Assembly (NCBI GenBank): GCA_903933995.1
Contig: CAIZMD010000122.1
Location: 1-10,965 of the forward strand
Source: an uncultured Bacteroidota bacterium
GTDB lineage: Bacteria; Bacteroidota; Bacteroidia; Chitinophagales; Chitinophagaceae
DNA: 10,965 bases
Reading direction: 5' to 3'
Numbering within the stretch: position 1 is the stretch's first letter; each line of letters begins with the position of its first letter. Positions 1 to 8,591 of the stretch are shown here, one piece after another. The translations under genes were made by a program, and so were the position numbers. The notes below the pieces were generated by a model. That model saw only the letters and a list, made by a program, of their open reading frames with translations, was not told the DNA's origin and did not search any database.

Positions 1-576
1 AGTTTGTTTACTAGCAAAAAACAATAATTCTAGGTTCATCATATTGTCTATGATTACTGGAAATTCGTAGGTTTTATTGCCATGCCAAGAAACAAATTTG
101 TTCCATGACTTGATGCTACCCGCTGTTTTATTAAATCTAGTACAAAGGGATTTGGCTGACTGAATTAGAATATCACGGTAGGCTTTGTTGCCTGTAAGGC
201 GATAGGCATTGCCATAACTGCAATACATCATGAATCCTAGGTCATGGTGTTGGGTAAAATATTGCAAGGGCTCTAAACGATTGGTCCACTCAACTGCTTT
301 TGCCTCCAATACTTTGTCTTGCAATGACTCAGCTGCCAACCACAAACTACCCGGAAAAAATCCAGTGGTCCAATCGTATAAATTGGTAGCCAACATCTTG
401 CCTTGCGCGTCTATTGTTTTTGGAAAAATGTTGGGGCTTTTATCAGCATCTACCAACATATTTTTCAATTGCATAGAAGCAAATCTGAAATTTTCCTTTA
501 CAAATGTTTTCCCATCTGTCAAGGGTAGGAAGGAGCAGAATGCCATACAGCAGATGACAACAATGAAACTTTTCAT
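1..576 (-). CDS. GH88 unsaturated glucuronyl hydrolase, N-terminal 192 residues (C-terminus beyond left edge)
   Basis: This frame is open from an ATG at 574-576 to the left edge with no stop. The 192 visible residues match family GH88, which hydrates and removes the 4,5-unsaturated uronic acid that polysaccharide lyases leave on oligosaccharides. Residues 1-22 look like a secretion signal, so a periplasmic or envelope location is expected. A Cys at residue 14 might make it a lipoprotein, but there is no good lipobox. Family signatures are DWTTGFFPGSLW (68-79), HHDLGFM (110-116) followed by SYGNAYRLTGN, and VIIDNMMNLELLF (175-187). Asp112 and Asp177 line up with the two catalytic aspartates known from Bacillus unsaturated glucuronyl hydrolase. 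GH88 proteins are usually about 370-430 residues, so roughly half is missing off the edge. It starts 20 bp after the lyase stop and is probably co-transcribed with it, which suits a lyase/hydrolase relay. GH105 is the main alternative but lacks this motif set. Confidence 0.93.
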   Translation of the reverse strand, partial: MKSFIVVICCMAFCSFLPLTDGKTFVKENFRFASMQLKNMLVDADKSPNIFPKTIDAQGKMLATNLYDWTTGFFPGSLWLAAESLQDKVLEAKAVEWTNRLEPLQYFTQHHDLGFMMYCSYGNAYRLTGNKAYRDILIQSAKSLCTRFNKTAGSIKSWNKFVSWHGNKTYEFPVIIDNMMNLELLFFASKQT

Positions 577-596
577 GATGCTGATTTTAATAATTT

Positions 597-2528
597 TTAT
601 CTTTTAGAGATATTGATCACATATTTTCCTGTGCCAACAATTTGTTTGGCAGTTAAACTTAGTCTATAGACTTCTTTACCCCATACAGCCGAAAGTCTGG
701 GGTCTGTCTGAGCTACCATGTCTACTGATGGTTGAAATTGGTTCTTGTCATAAACCAAGGCTAATTTTTTCCCATTTTTCTCAATGAGCACTTCACCTGG
801 TTGACTAATATCAGGCATGCCCCATGTCATAAAATTGAGTTGATTGGGAGCATCCGCTTTTTGCAATTGAAATTGATCTGTAATTGTCAATCCCTTAGTT
901 GCAGAGAGTTGATAATTTCTTAGCCATTTCTCCACCAACACATCTTTATGATAAGCCGTAGCCATATCTAAGGAGAAAGTGTTTTTAATAGAATCAAATT
1001 GTACATTCTTAGCCCTGTATTGACCACCAAAAGATTGTGGTTTCCCATTGATCATGGGCAAGTTGTGATAATTACTTTGCATGGTCCAGATAGTATACCT
1101 TTCGCTACTAAATGTTTGTCTGGTATACGTTCCCACACCAACATCAATGATCATAGGAAGTTTGTCTACATATAAGGAGAAAGTTCCTACATCATTGTGA
1201 TTATGACTTTCCGCATTGTATCCAGCTTTGGCAGCAAAAAATAATCCAGCGCCATTATTCATATAACAGAACTGAGTTTGTGGGTACCATGAATACTTAG
1301 CCTCTACAACTGAAGGAGCTACTAATGCTAAGTCATTGGCATTACTAAGGTTTTCAAAAGATCTAAACAGGTCTCTGCCTTCACTAATCTCAGGCTCTTT
1401 GATTTGGGTGGCTAAATAAGCTGCAAAATGTTGCATATCTGAACTACCCACCGCTTTACCATATCTATAAATTAATCCGGGATTGCCACCACCTTTTGCA
1501 GAAGCATCCGCAAAATTGACTACCCAGCCATCCCCAACATAACTACGGGCAATATATTCTCCCATATTTTTAATAATGGGTTGATTAAAAATAGAAACTT
1601 TTGAACCAGTTGCATTACTGAGCAATTGCAAGTAATCATACATTTTACCTGCAGCATGACCCCAATAAGATGGACCTTCTTCACAAGCCCCATCGGCATG
1701 ATTATAATTGATAAACTTATCTACCGAGGCCATGCTTTTATACACTGCTGCTGCCTGTTTGTCTTTATCGGACTCTAGTAATAAAAAACAAGTAAGCACA
1801 TTAAAATTGCACCAAGGATTCCAGTTATTGACCATGGTAGTTGGCTTGGCATTTACAGCCTGCCACCAATAATCATCTCTAGCCATATATGGATCTAGGA
1901 TTCTGTCTTGTAAATTTTTACGCAATTTTTTGGCAATAATGGGATTTTTCTTATCCATCTCTTCTTTTAACAAAAAGTAAGTCCAAGAAAAAAACGAGCC
2001 CAAATCACCTGCGGTTAGGTCAATGATTTGCTCTGTAAAATCGGGTAAAGACCTAGTAGATTTTTGAGCAGCCATATGGGCTGATAAAACCCAGGAAGAC
2101 ATTTCACAAGCTTGCCAAACACCATTGACAATCTGATTCATAAACCTACCTTTTCCTTCTGAAAGCTCCGCTAATATCAAGGCGCTTAAAGCATTCACAT
2201 TTGAGGTAAATGGCTTTTCCATGGCTACCCTACTACCCGTCCATTCATATTCCAAGTAATCGGTTGCTTTTACTACTTTCCATTCATAGCTTAGTTGCTT
2301 TTCACCAGCTGCTATTAATTGAGCTTTGTATTTGCCTGTTAATTGATCCCATGCTGCGCGATTATTATAAGCTGGAATCTTGTTCCATTGAGAAACCGGT
2401 AACAACAAAGTTTTCAATTCTTGAACCGTTGCTGTTTTCTGCAATAGATCTCTGTACTCATGAGCGCTAACCTGCAAAAAAGCAATTAGGGCCAAAGTAG
2501 TTAACAAGGATTTCATCTTATCAATCAT
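597..2528 (-). CDS. Heparinase II/III-fold polysaccharide lyase, secreted
   Basis: The 643-residue product has an N-terminal signal peptide ending near VSA (20-22), an alpha-helical toroid-like region up to about residue 400, and a heparinase II/III-type beta domain from about 425 to the end. Lyases of this fold cleave next to uronic acids by beta-elimination. Motifs are NNWNPWCN (234-241), EEGPSYWGHAAG (283-294, with Tyr288 as probable catalytic base/acid), SHNHNDVGTF (441-450) and NYHNLPMINGKPQ (486-498, His488). His442, His444 and His488 are the candidate catalytic or metal-site histidines. No residue is obviously missing. The fold is shared by PL12, PL15, PL17, PL21 and newer families such as PL33. 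The family cannot be fixed by eye, so heparin, hyaluronan, alginate or a gellan-like polymer should not be assumed. The ATG at 2528 lies 6 bp after the GH16 stop. A second in-frame ATG, four codons later (2516), gives a more typical signal peptide beginning MKSLLTT. GH88 follows 20 bp downstream. Confidence 0.88.
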   Translation of the reverse strand: MIDKMKSLLTTLALIAFLQVSAHEYRDLLQKTATVQELKTLLLPVSQWNKIPAYNNRAAWDQLTGKYKAQLIAAGEKQLSYEWKVVKATDYLEYEWTGSRVAMEKPFTSNVNALSALILAELSEGKGRFMNQIVNGVWQACEMSSWVLSAHMAAQKSTRSLPDFTEQIIDLTAGDLGSFFSWTYFLLKEEMDKKNPIIAKKLRKNLQDRILDPYMARDDYWWQAVNAKPTTMVNNWNPWCNFNVLTCFLLLESDKDKQAAAVYKSMASVDKFINYNHADGACEEGPSYWGHAAGKMYDYLQLLSNATGSKVSIFNQPIIKNMGEYIARSYVGDGWVVNFADASAKGGGNPGLIYRYGKAVGSSDMQHFAAYLATQIKEPEISEGRDLFRSFENLSNANDLALVAPSVVEAKYSWYPQTQFCYMNNGAGLFFAAKAGYNAESHNHNDVGTFSLYVDKLPMIIDVGVGTYTRQTFSSERYTIWTMQSNYHNLPMINGKPQSFGGQYRAKNVQFDSIKNTFSLDMATAYHKDVLVEKWLRNYQLSATKGLTITDQFQLQKADAPNQLNFMTWGMPDISQPGEVLIEKNGKKLALVYDKNQFQPSVDMVAQTDPRLSAVWGKEVYRLSLTAKQIVGTGKYVINISKR

Positions 2529-2534
2529 CTTGAA

Positions 2535-3347
2535 TTATTTTAACTGATAGTATTTTACATAGTCCACTTTCATGATGGTACTTGTTGATTTTTTTGTGCC
2601 ATAGCCTCCCGCAGGAATTGGGCCAGCCCATGAACCAGCAGCATAATTCTTTACTTCTGAACTCAAAATGATGAACTCTGCCTTTTGAGAAACCGTTGCT
2701 GAAAAATCCCAGGTCTTGACCCCATCTACATAGAACCTATAATAGTTGGGGGTCCATTCTAAAGTATACAAATGATAGTTACCCGAATTAGCTCCTAAAT
2801 CACCTGTTTTTATGCCAGCAGTTTTGTGATAAGTGTCATAACCATCCCAATGAAGATTCTGGTGTACCCTTCCATCGTTACTTAATGTTTCAACCACGTC
2901 TATTTCCATACCTGCAAGTTGTGGATTACCAATGGGATTACCCATGGTTGCACTCTGAAGCCAGAACGCTGACCAAGAGCCATACTGATTACTAAAGGCA
3001 ATTCTTGCTTCAAACTTTCCATACTTGTATTCCTTTTTAGTAGCAACCATTCCAGTATGATGGGTCACTTTTCCTGCCAATGTATCAGAATACACTTTGA
3101 TGAGTAAATTCCCTTGACCATCTGTACTTACTGTTGTGGTATCATTAAAACCGTCATGTCTAATTCCAGGTATGCGATGGAACCATTCAACTGGATCCAT
3201 TTGTGTACCATTAAAATCGTCTTGCCAAGCAAGGGCATACTGAGGTTCTACTACTATGGGTGGCGTTACTGGGCTAACAGGAGCCTCATTTTTCTTACAA
3301 GAAAAAAGAAGAATAGTAGCTATTAAAAAAGGAAACATCTTTTTCAT
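2535..3347 (-). CDS. GH16 family endo-glycanase lipoprotein
   Basis: This 270-residue protein is a compact single-domain GH16 beta-jelly-roll enzyme, of normal length for the family. The catalytic motif EIDVVE lies at 148-153: Glu148 nucleophile, Asp150 helper, Glu153 acid/base, in the E-x-D-x-x-E (beta-bulge) form typical of laminarinase-like members. Other family marks are YKYGKFEARI (107-116), SWSAFWLQ (124-131) and YTLEWTPNYYRFYVDG (194-209). A lipobox LLFSC gives Cys17 as the lipidation site, followed by a Lys/Asn/Glu stretch and a Pro/Val-rich linker, so it is probably anchored to the outer membrane and may face outward. GH16 enzymes cut beta-1,3 or beta-1,4 links in glucans, galactans or related polymers. 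The subfamily and substrate are not readable here. It is the only predicted endo-hydrolase in view, so it probably makes the first cut. It lies 104 bp after susD and 6 bp before the lyase gene. Confidence 0.93.
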   Translation of the reverse strand: MKKMFPFLIATILLFSCKKNEAPVSPVTPPIVVEPQYALAWQDDFNGTQMDPVEWFHRIPGIRHDGFNDTTTVSTDGQGNLLIKVYSDTLAGKVTHHTGMVATKKEYKYGKFEARIAFSNQYGSWSAFWLQSATMGNPIGNPQLAGMEIDVVETLSNDGRVHQNLHWDGYDTYHKTAGIKTGDLGANSGNYHLYTLEWTPNYYRFYVDGVKTWDFSATVSQKAEFIILSSEVKNYAAGSWAGPIPAGGYGTKKSTSTIMKVDYVKYYQLK

Positions 3348-3391
3348 CTGTAAACTTTATCAAAATATACAAAACTGACACAACTATAAAG

Positions 3392-3418
3392 GGAGTGTTG
3401 CAAAAATTACAACACTCC
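3392..3418 (-). terminator. Intercistronic hairpin between susD and GH16 genes (weak terminator or mRNA-stabilising stem)
   Basis: Arms GGAGTGTTG and CAACACTCC form a perfect 9-bp stem around a 9-nt loop. In the direction of the operon the stem is followed by C then TTTATAG, a short and broken U tract, so strong intrinsic termination is doubtful. It begins about 33 nt after the susD stop and lies in the only long gap of the cluster. Partial termination or protection of the upstream susCD message would give more SusC/SusD than enzyme. That role is inferred. Confidence 0.5.
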
Positions 3419-3451
3419 ACTTTTGAACTGTTACTCCTGCTATTATGAAAA

Positions 3452-5212
3452 CTAGTTAGGCCAACCTAGATTTTGTTTCAGGTTAGGATTTCTTTCAATT
3501 TCTACCTGTGGAATTGCCCAAGCATTTAGGTAATCTCCGCCATAAGTATAGGTGTTTACATTAGCTCCCCAAACTTGTCTAGATCCATTACCTGCTTGAA
3601 AAACAGTATTCTTCCAGGTATTCCATCTTAATTCATCAAAATAATTGATGCCTTCATTAGGGAACTCTACCCTACGTTCATCACGAACCCTATTTCTTAA
3701 GTTAGTTTGACTAGAAACATAAGTTCCTTTAGTTGGATCAGTTTGTTGTAATGCTGGCATACCTGCTCTTGCACGAACTTCATTTACTTTTAAAATGGCT
3801 TCTGGAAGATTATTCAATTCAACCAAAGCTTCTGCCCACATTAAAAGTACATCTGCATAACGAATCAGTGGTAGGTCAATAGGACCATATGCCCTATTAA
3901 GGGTTTCTGCGTTTCCTTCTGCTACAAACTTACGATGCAGGTAATAAAAGAAAGTCTGAGTATCAGTTTGTAAATCAAATGTGGGTGAATTAATAGTTCT
4001 ATAAGGAAATCTGCTGGTAACAGTTTGGTTACCGGCTCCTAAAACACCATTATAGTTGCCATAAGGTGTGATCACATTGGCAGCTAATCTTGAATCCCTA
4101 CCTGTCCAAGCTTTGCTAATTCTAGCCTCGTTTCCAACAGCCAAGTACTTAGTCATATCTGCCCCACGTGCTGCGGCAGCTGTTCTTTCTGTAGCAGTCA
4201 GGCCATCACGTAAAAAATACACTTGCCTAGCAACAGGCGTCATAGCATTAAATCCTGGAATAATGGTTTCCCAATTAAATTTTGTGCCGTCTGCATTTTC
4301 AAAAAGATCTACTAAGTTGGGTGACACCAAATAAGTGTTCCAACATGATCCAAAACTAGCCCTAGTGCCACAGAAGAATTGAGTGGTAGAACCAAGGTTT
4401 ACAACACCAGTATTCTGAATAGAGAAAATCATTTCATCACTCTGCTCATTGGCTTCTTTAAATAGTAAAGTATAATTGGCAAAAAGCGAATGTCCTAGTT
4501 CTTTTACTTTAGCAAAATCAGCAACAGCTTCTGTCCATTTTTGGGTATACATATATACTTTACCCCTAAGTGCGTAGGCTGCAGACTTGGTAACGCGTCC
4601 AAATCCAGGATTCCCCTTTGTATACTTATTAGGCAGGTTGGGTTCGTTGATACAATCCGTTAAGTCTTTAATTACTTGATCCCAAACAGCTTGCTCCGTA
4701 TCTCTTGGCTTGGTAGCTTCTTCAATTTTAAAAGGAGCTAAATAAATAGGCACCCCTTTGAATACTTGATTTAAACGGAAATAATAATAAGCACGCAAAA
4801 ATTTTGCTTCGGCTATTAATTTTCCTTTTTTTACTGCTGTAGAGGGTGACTTTAATGGAATATTGGTAATGGCATCATTAGCCCTTACAATACCTTCATA
4901 GAAGTTCTGCCAGTTAGAACTAAACAGACCATTACCAGGGGTAATAGTTCCTTGTAAAAGCGCTTCGGCATCGCGTGTTTGACCAGTGAAAGAAAAACGA
5001 TCATACTGATAGATTTCTAAACCAGACGCACTACCAGTATTTTGTCCTAATCGTAAGGCATTATATATACCAGTTACGCCCAAATCAGTTAGGTTATCAG
5101 AAGTCCACATGGTCTCTGATGCTAAGGCGTCATAAGGTGCTGTATCTAAAAGTGTTTTCTTGCAACCCAATAAAATTAGGGGCAAGCTGCATATCAAGAG
5201 TAATTTTTTCAT
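3452..5212 (-). CDS. SusD/RagB-family glycan-binding outer-membrane lipoprotein
   Basis: The 586-residue protein is a surface lipoprotein that binds glycans and caps the SusC channel. The lipobox ILLGC gives Cys17 as the lipid anchor, followed by KKTLLDTAP, a very common SusD start. The helical TPR-like core includes EAKFLRAYYYFRLNQVF (135-151) and AAYALRGKVYMYTQKW (211-226). The C-terminal SusD/RagB part holds LPLIRYADVLLMWAEAL (447-463), VNEVRARAGMP (476-486) and RDERRVEFPNEG (510-521). It closes with NPNLKQNLGWPN, the usual family ending. The length is at the upper end of the normal range and no piece appears missing. The ATG lies 17 bp behind the susC stop with an A-rich leader and no Shine-Dalgarno sequence, as is common in Bacteroidota. 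The ligand cannot be predicted, because SusD binding sites are poorly conserved. Neighbouring genes suggest an acidic oligosaccharide. Confidence 0.96.
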   Translation of the reverse strand: MKKLLLICSLPLILLGCKKTLLDTAPYDALASETMWTSDNLTDLGVTGIYNALRLGQNTGSASGLEIYQYDRFSFTGQTRDAEALLQGTITPGNGLFSSNWQNFYEGIVRANDAITNIPLKSPSTAVKKGKLIAEAKFLRAYYYFRLNQVFKGVPIYLAPFKIEEATKPRDTEQAVWDQVIKDLTDCINEPNLPNKYTKGNPGFGRVTKSAAYALRGKVYMYTQKWTEAVADFAKVKELGHSLFANYTLLFKEANEQSDEMIFSIQNTGVVNLGSTTQFFCGTRASFGSCWNTYLVSPNLVDLFENADGTKFNWETIIPGFNAMTPVARQVYFLRDGLTATERTAAAARGADMTKYLAVGNEARISKAWTGRDSRLAANVITPYGNYNGVLGAGNQTVTSRFPYRTINSPTFDLQTDTQTFFYYLHRKFVAEGNAETLNRAYGPIDLPLIRYADVLLMWAEALVELNNLPEAILKVNEVRARAGMPALQQTDPTKGTYVSSQTNLRNRVRDERRVEFPNEGINYFDELRWNTWKNTVFQAGNGSRQVWGANVNTYTYGGDYLNAWAIPQVEIERNPNLKQNLGWPN

Positions 5213-5229
5213 TGTTTGTGGTTTTATGC

Positions 5230-8200
5230 TTAAAAGTTAACATTGATGCCCAGTGCATACTGACGCATGGTTGGATAACCAATACCAGCACCAATTTCAG
5301 GATCCAATCCAGGATACTTGGTAATCATCAATAGGTTTTCGCCTGAAACATATACCCTAGCCCTACTCATCAACATTTTCTTGGCCAATTTTTCTGGAAT
5401 ATTATAGCCAATTTGCAGGTTCTTTAGTTTAATCCAAGATCCATTCTGCATCCACCAATCACTTGGCAGTGCAGTGTTTTGGGGGTCACTAGATTTAAGC
5501 CTTGTGTATTTAGCATTGATATTATTTCTTGGATCTTTTGTATCTAAAGGATTATAAAAATAGTGGTTGTCCAAAACCATATTTGAAAAAGCAAATCCGT
5601 TTCTTACCGAACTATTATTATAGGTATCGTTCCAATAATATTGGAAACCTGCCGCTCCAGCCCAGATCATGGAAATATCAAATGATTTCCAAGACATTTC
5701 TGCATTAAATCCAAAAATGTATTTAGGTAAAGTAGAAGTGCCAGTAAATTTTTGGTCAAAGCTATTTCCATATTGACCATCTCCATTTAAATCTGCATAA
5801 ATTAAATCACCATAATAAATGGCATTGTTTCTGATTGCATTTGAAGGAAGTAATCTATAACCTGCAGTGATCATAGCTTGTGCCCAAGCCAAATCTTCTG
5901 GGGTACGAATCATTCCATCTCTTGGACCGCCATTAATGTTTACAGTACCATCTGCATTATTATAAGTACCAGATCCTTTGTACACTTCATAGATTCTGAA
6001 TTCATTGATTTTTTTACCCTCTAAGATTCTATTGGTACCACCAGCAGAAACCAAACCAATATTAGATTGATACACTTGTGCTCCTGTAGCGTCTGTAACA
6101 TATCCTTCTACTAATTGGCCTTTGTATTTGGTTACTTCATTGGTATTGTAAGCATAGTTTCCAGAAATTCTATAATTGAATTCTCCTGATTTGCCGCGAT
6201 ATCCAACTGTTATTTCATAACCATTATTCTTTACTTCTGCTGCATTTACAATTGGGGAAGAAGCAGTACCAACAGTGAGTGGAACAGGCACTGTTGAAAG
6301 AATTCCATCTGTTAAGCGCTGATACAAATCAAATTCGAAAAAGAGTTTGTTATTAAGTAAAGCTCCATCCAAACCAAAGTTTGTAGTGGTAGTGGTTTCC
6401 CATTGTAATTCTGGGTTAGCAATTCTACCAACTGCCAATCCGGAAGATTGTACATTATTAAACGAATATAATCTTGTAGAGTAGGTAGACTGCCAGTCAT
6501 AAACACCAGAAGCATTATTTCCTAATTTACCCCAAGATCCACGAATTTTTAAATTACTCAACCAAGACTTGGTTCCTTCCATAAACTTCTCATCAATGAT
6601 TCTCCAACCTGCGGAAACTGAAGGGAACAAACCCCATCTTGTATTGGGAGAGAATCTTGACGAACCGTCATAACGCATATTGGCTTCTAGTAAATACTTG
6701 TTTTTGAATGCATAGTTCACCCTGCCAAACCAAGATCGCATAGCATAATCTGATTCACCTCCATTTGTTGTGGTTGGCAATAAAGCTGAACCTAGTGTGG
6801 TAATTGTATAATCAATTAAACCTTGTTTGGTAGCATTAAAATTATAAGAGTTACTATACATTTGGTTATAACCAGCCAAAGCACTAAAGTCATGATCAGA
6901 ACCAATTTTAGTGGTATAACGCAACACGTTGTCAATAGTAGTTTGTGTGGCTTTATCAAATGAGTAAAAAGTTGAAAAAGTAGAAGGGTCTCCAGGAAAG
7001 GTTTTCACTTCATTGGTTGCAAAATTCCATCTTTCTTGAGGAACAGAATGACTATTGTTTTCACCAAAGCGAATCTGATAGTTGAACCTAGATTCTAGTG
7101 TCAACCCTTTATACAAATTTAAAATGGCATATAGCGTGGTATTGAATCGGCTCTGAGCATTGCTTCCGCCAGTGTTATTTAAGAAAGCCAAAATAGCATT
7201 AGCAGTAGAAGATTCTTCCTGTGCATGTGGAAAGCCATATTTACCGTCATAAGAAGGAACTACTCCCGGTGTTGTTTGACCCAAAAAGTTAAAGGCAGAT
7301 GCGGTATTACCCATATCATAGGTCTGGGTACTGGCAAAGGTTTGGGTACCCATGGTTAACCACTTAGCAACCCTTGCATCAAGGTTTGCCCTAATTTGAT
7401 AACGTTTAGTTCCAGTATTTTGCATAACCCCTTTGTTGTCTAAATAGCCAACAGAAAGAAGGTAGTTAACTTTATCACTTCCGCCATTAATACTGATATT
7501 ATGGTTTTGTACCACTTTGTTATCAAATAAAGCATCACCCCAGTCTGTGTTTGGATAGGCAATTCTATTGGGTACGCCAATGGCATTTAATTGATCAGGT
7601 ATTAAACTGGTAGAATCCCATGCTCTAATGGTAGAAGCTGCAAAAATAGAAGGCTGCCCAATATTGGTAGTTCCTTCATTAATCATTTGCATATGTCTAG
7701 AATAATTAGAATTGTATTTGGGCATATTCATGGGATTGGTAGTAGAAAAAATCCCATTGTAGGTAACAGTAGTTTTATTACGTTGTCCTTTTTTGGTTGT
7801 AATCAAGATAACACCGTTTGCCGCTAAACTACCATAGATACTAGCAGATGCCGCGTCTTTTAAAACGGAAATGGTTTCAACATCAAGCGGGTTAACCGCG
7901 TCCATACTACCAATGATTCCATCAATAATCACTAAAGGTGCGTTGCTACTTAGGGTACCTGTACCTCTAATTAAGATACTTGCCCCATCTGAACCGGGTT
8001 GACCAGATCCTTGTCTTACATATACCCCAGAACTTAAACCCGCAAGGGAAGAAGAAAGATTGGTTACGGGCCTGTCTTCAATCTGTTTAGCAGAAATGGT
8101 GGCCACAGAACCAGTCATATTTACTTTTTTCTGGGTGGCATAACCTACAACCACTACATCATTTAGGTTATTCACTTTGGACTTTAATGCAGCATTCAGG

Positions 8201-8499
8201 GTATTTCCTTCACCCACCATTAGCTCTATTAGTTCATGGTTAATAGAATTAATCACTAAGGTTTGACCGGTTTGAGCGTCAATGGTAAACCTACCAGCAT
8301 CATCTGTTTTGGTGCCATTGGACTTGCTTTTAATAGTAATGGAAACTTCCGGAACGGGTTTTCCGTTTTCATCTGTAACAGTACCACTGATTTTCCGGTT
8401 TTGTGCCAATAGCAGTGTTGGCATAACTGATAGTAAGAGAAATACTGCCATGATTCGCATCATGCTACAGGATTTCCCCAGGTGGAGGACTAATCGCAT
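5230..8499 (-). CDS. SusC/RagA-family TonB-dependent outer-membrane transporter
   Basis: This protein of about 1089 residues imports oligosaccharides across the outer membrane using TonB energy, working as a complex with the SusD protein encoded next. In order (numbering from the ATG at 8499) it has a signal peptide ending near LLLAQ (29-33) and a carboxypeptidase-regulatory-like beta-sandwich (about 36-95, ISGTVTDENGKPVPEV). A TonB box follows, DVVVVGYATQKK (114-125), then a plug with the SusC signature ASIYGSLAANGVILITTKKG (219-238). A 22-strand-type barrel runs to the terminal Phe of NVNF. There is no STN domain, so it is not an anti-sigma-coupled transducer. That fits control by the hybrid sensor encoded divergently. 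The start is uncertain: the frame opens at a TTG (8505), the first ATG is at 8499, and ATGs at 8463, 8460 and 8451 would give a more usual, shorter signal peptide. Confidence 0.96.
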   Translation of the reverse strand: MRLVLHLGKSCSMMRIMAVFLLLSVMPTLLLAQNRKISGTVTDENGKPVPEVSITIKSKSNGTKTDDAGRFTIDAQTGQTLVINSINHELIELMVGEGNTLNAALKSKVNNLNDVVVVGYATQKKVNMTGSVATISAKQIEDRPVTNLSSSLAGLSSGVYVRQGSGQPGSDGASILIRGTGTLSSNAPLVIIDGIIGSMDAVNPLDVETISVLKDAASASIYGSLAANGVILITTKKGQRNKTTVTYNGIFSTTNPMNMPKYNSNYSRHMQMINEGTTNIGQPSIFAASTIRAWDSTSLIPDQLNAIGVPNRIAYPNTDWGDALFDNKVVQNHNISINGGSDKVNYLLSVGYLDNKGVMQNTGTKRYQIRANLDARVAKWLTMGTQTFASTQTYDMGNTASAFNFLGQTTPGVVPSYDGKYGFPHAQEESSTANAILAFLNNTGGSNAQSRFNTTLYAILNLYKGLTLESRFNYQIRFGENNSHSVPQERWNFATNEVKTFPGDPSTFSTFYSFDKATQTTIDNVLRYTTKIGSDHDFSALAGYNQMYSNSYNFNATKQGLIDYTITTLGSALLPTTTNGGESDYAMRSWFGRVNYAFKNKYLLEANMRYDGSSRFSPNTRWGLFPSVSAGWRIIDEKFMEGTKSWLSNLKIRGSWGKLGNNASGVYDWQSTYSTRLYSFNNVQSSGLAVGRIANPELQWETTTTTNFGLDGALLNNKLFFEFDLYQRLTDGILSTVPVPLTVGTASSPIVNAAEVKNNGYEITVGYRGKSGEFNYRISGNYAYNTNEVTKYKGQLVEGYVTDATGAQVYQSNIGLVSAGGTNRILEGKKINEFRIYEVYKGSGTYNNADGTVNINGGPRDGMIRTPEDLAWAQAMITAGYRLLPSNAIRNNAIYYGDLIYADLNGDGQYGNSFDQKFTGTSTLPKYIFGFNAEMSWKSFDISMIWAGAAGFQYYWNDTYNNSSVRNGFAFSNMVLDNHYFYNPLDTKDPRNNINAKYTRLKSSDPQNTALPSDWWMQNGSWIKLKNLQIGYNIPEKLAKKMLMSRARVYVSGENLLMITKYPGLDPEIGAGIGYPTMRQYALGINVNF

Positions 8500-8591
8500 A
8501 AACAATCGTTTTTGGTTGATTTGATTACTTGACCTATCTCTGACAACTCAGGAATAAATCAAGTTCAAATTTGAGCTGACTCATAAAATAT

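Noticed and set aside
230..607. A 125-residue plus-strand open frame opposite the GH88 gene
   Set aside because: It lies fully antisense to a well-supported GH88 gene, its sequence shows no recognisable domain, and it would end with an arbitrary hydrophobic tail made from the intergenic A/T stretch.
4068..4334. An 88-residue plus-strand open frame inside the susD gene
   Set aside because: It is antisense within a conserved SusD coding region with no independent signals. Similar short antisense frames at 2210-2470, 3114-3326, 5119-5334 and 8282-8524 were dismissed for the same reason.
5230..8499. A siderophore/FecA-type TonB receptor instead of a SusC
   Set aside because: There is no STN domain, a SusD gene follows by 17 bp, and the plug carries the SusC signature ASIYGSLAANGVILITTKKG.
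8565..8574. Palindrome TCAAATTTGA upstream of susC, considered as a -7 promoter box (minus-strand CAAATTTG against TAnnTTTG)
   Set aside because: It has one mismatch at a key base, and no TTTG-like -33 element stands at the usual 19-21 bp distance, so I could not support a promoter call.
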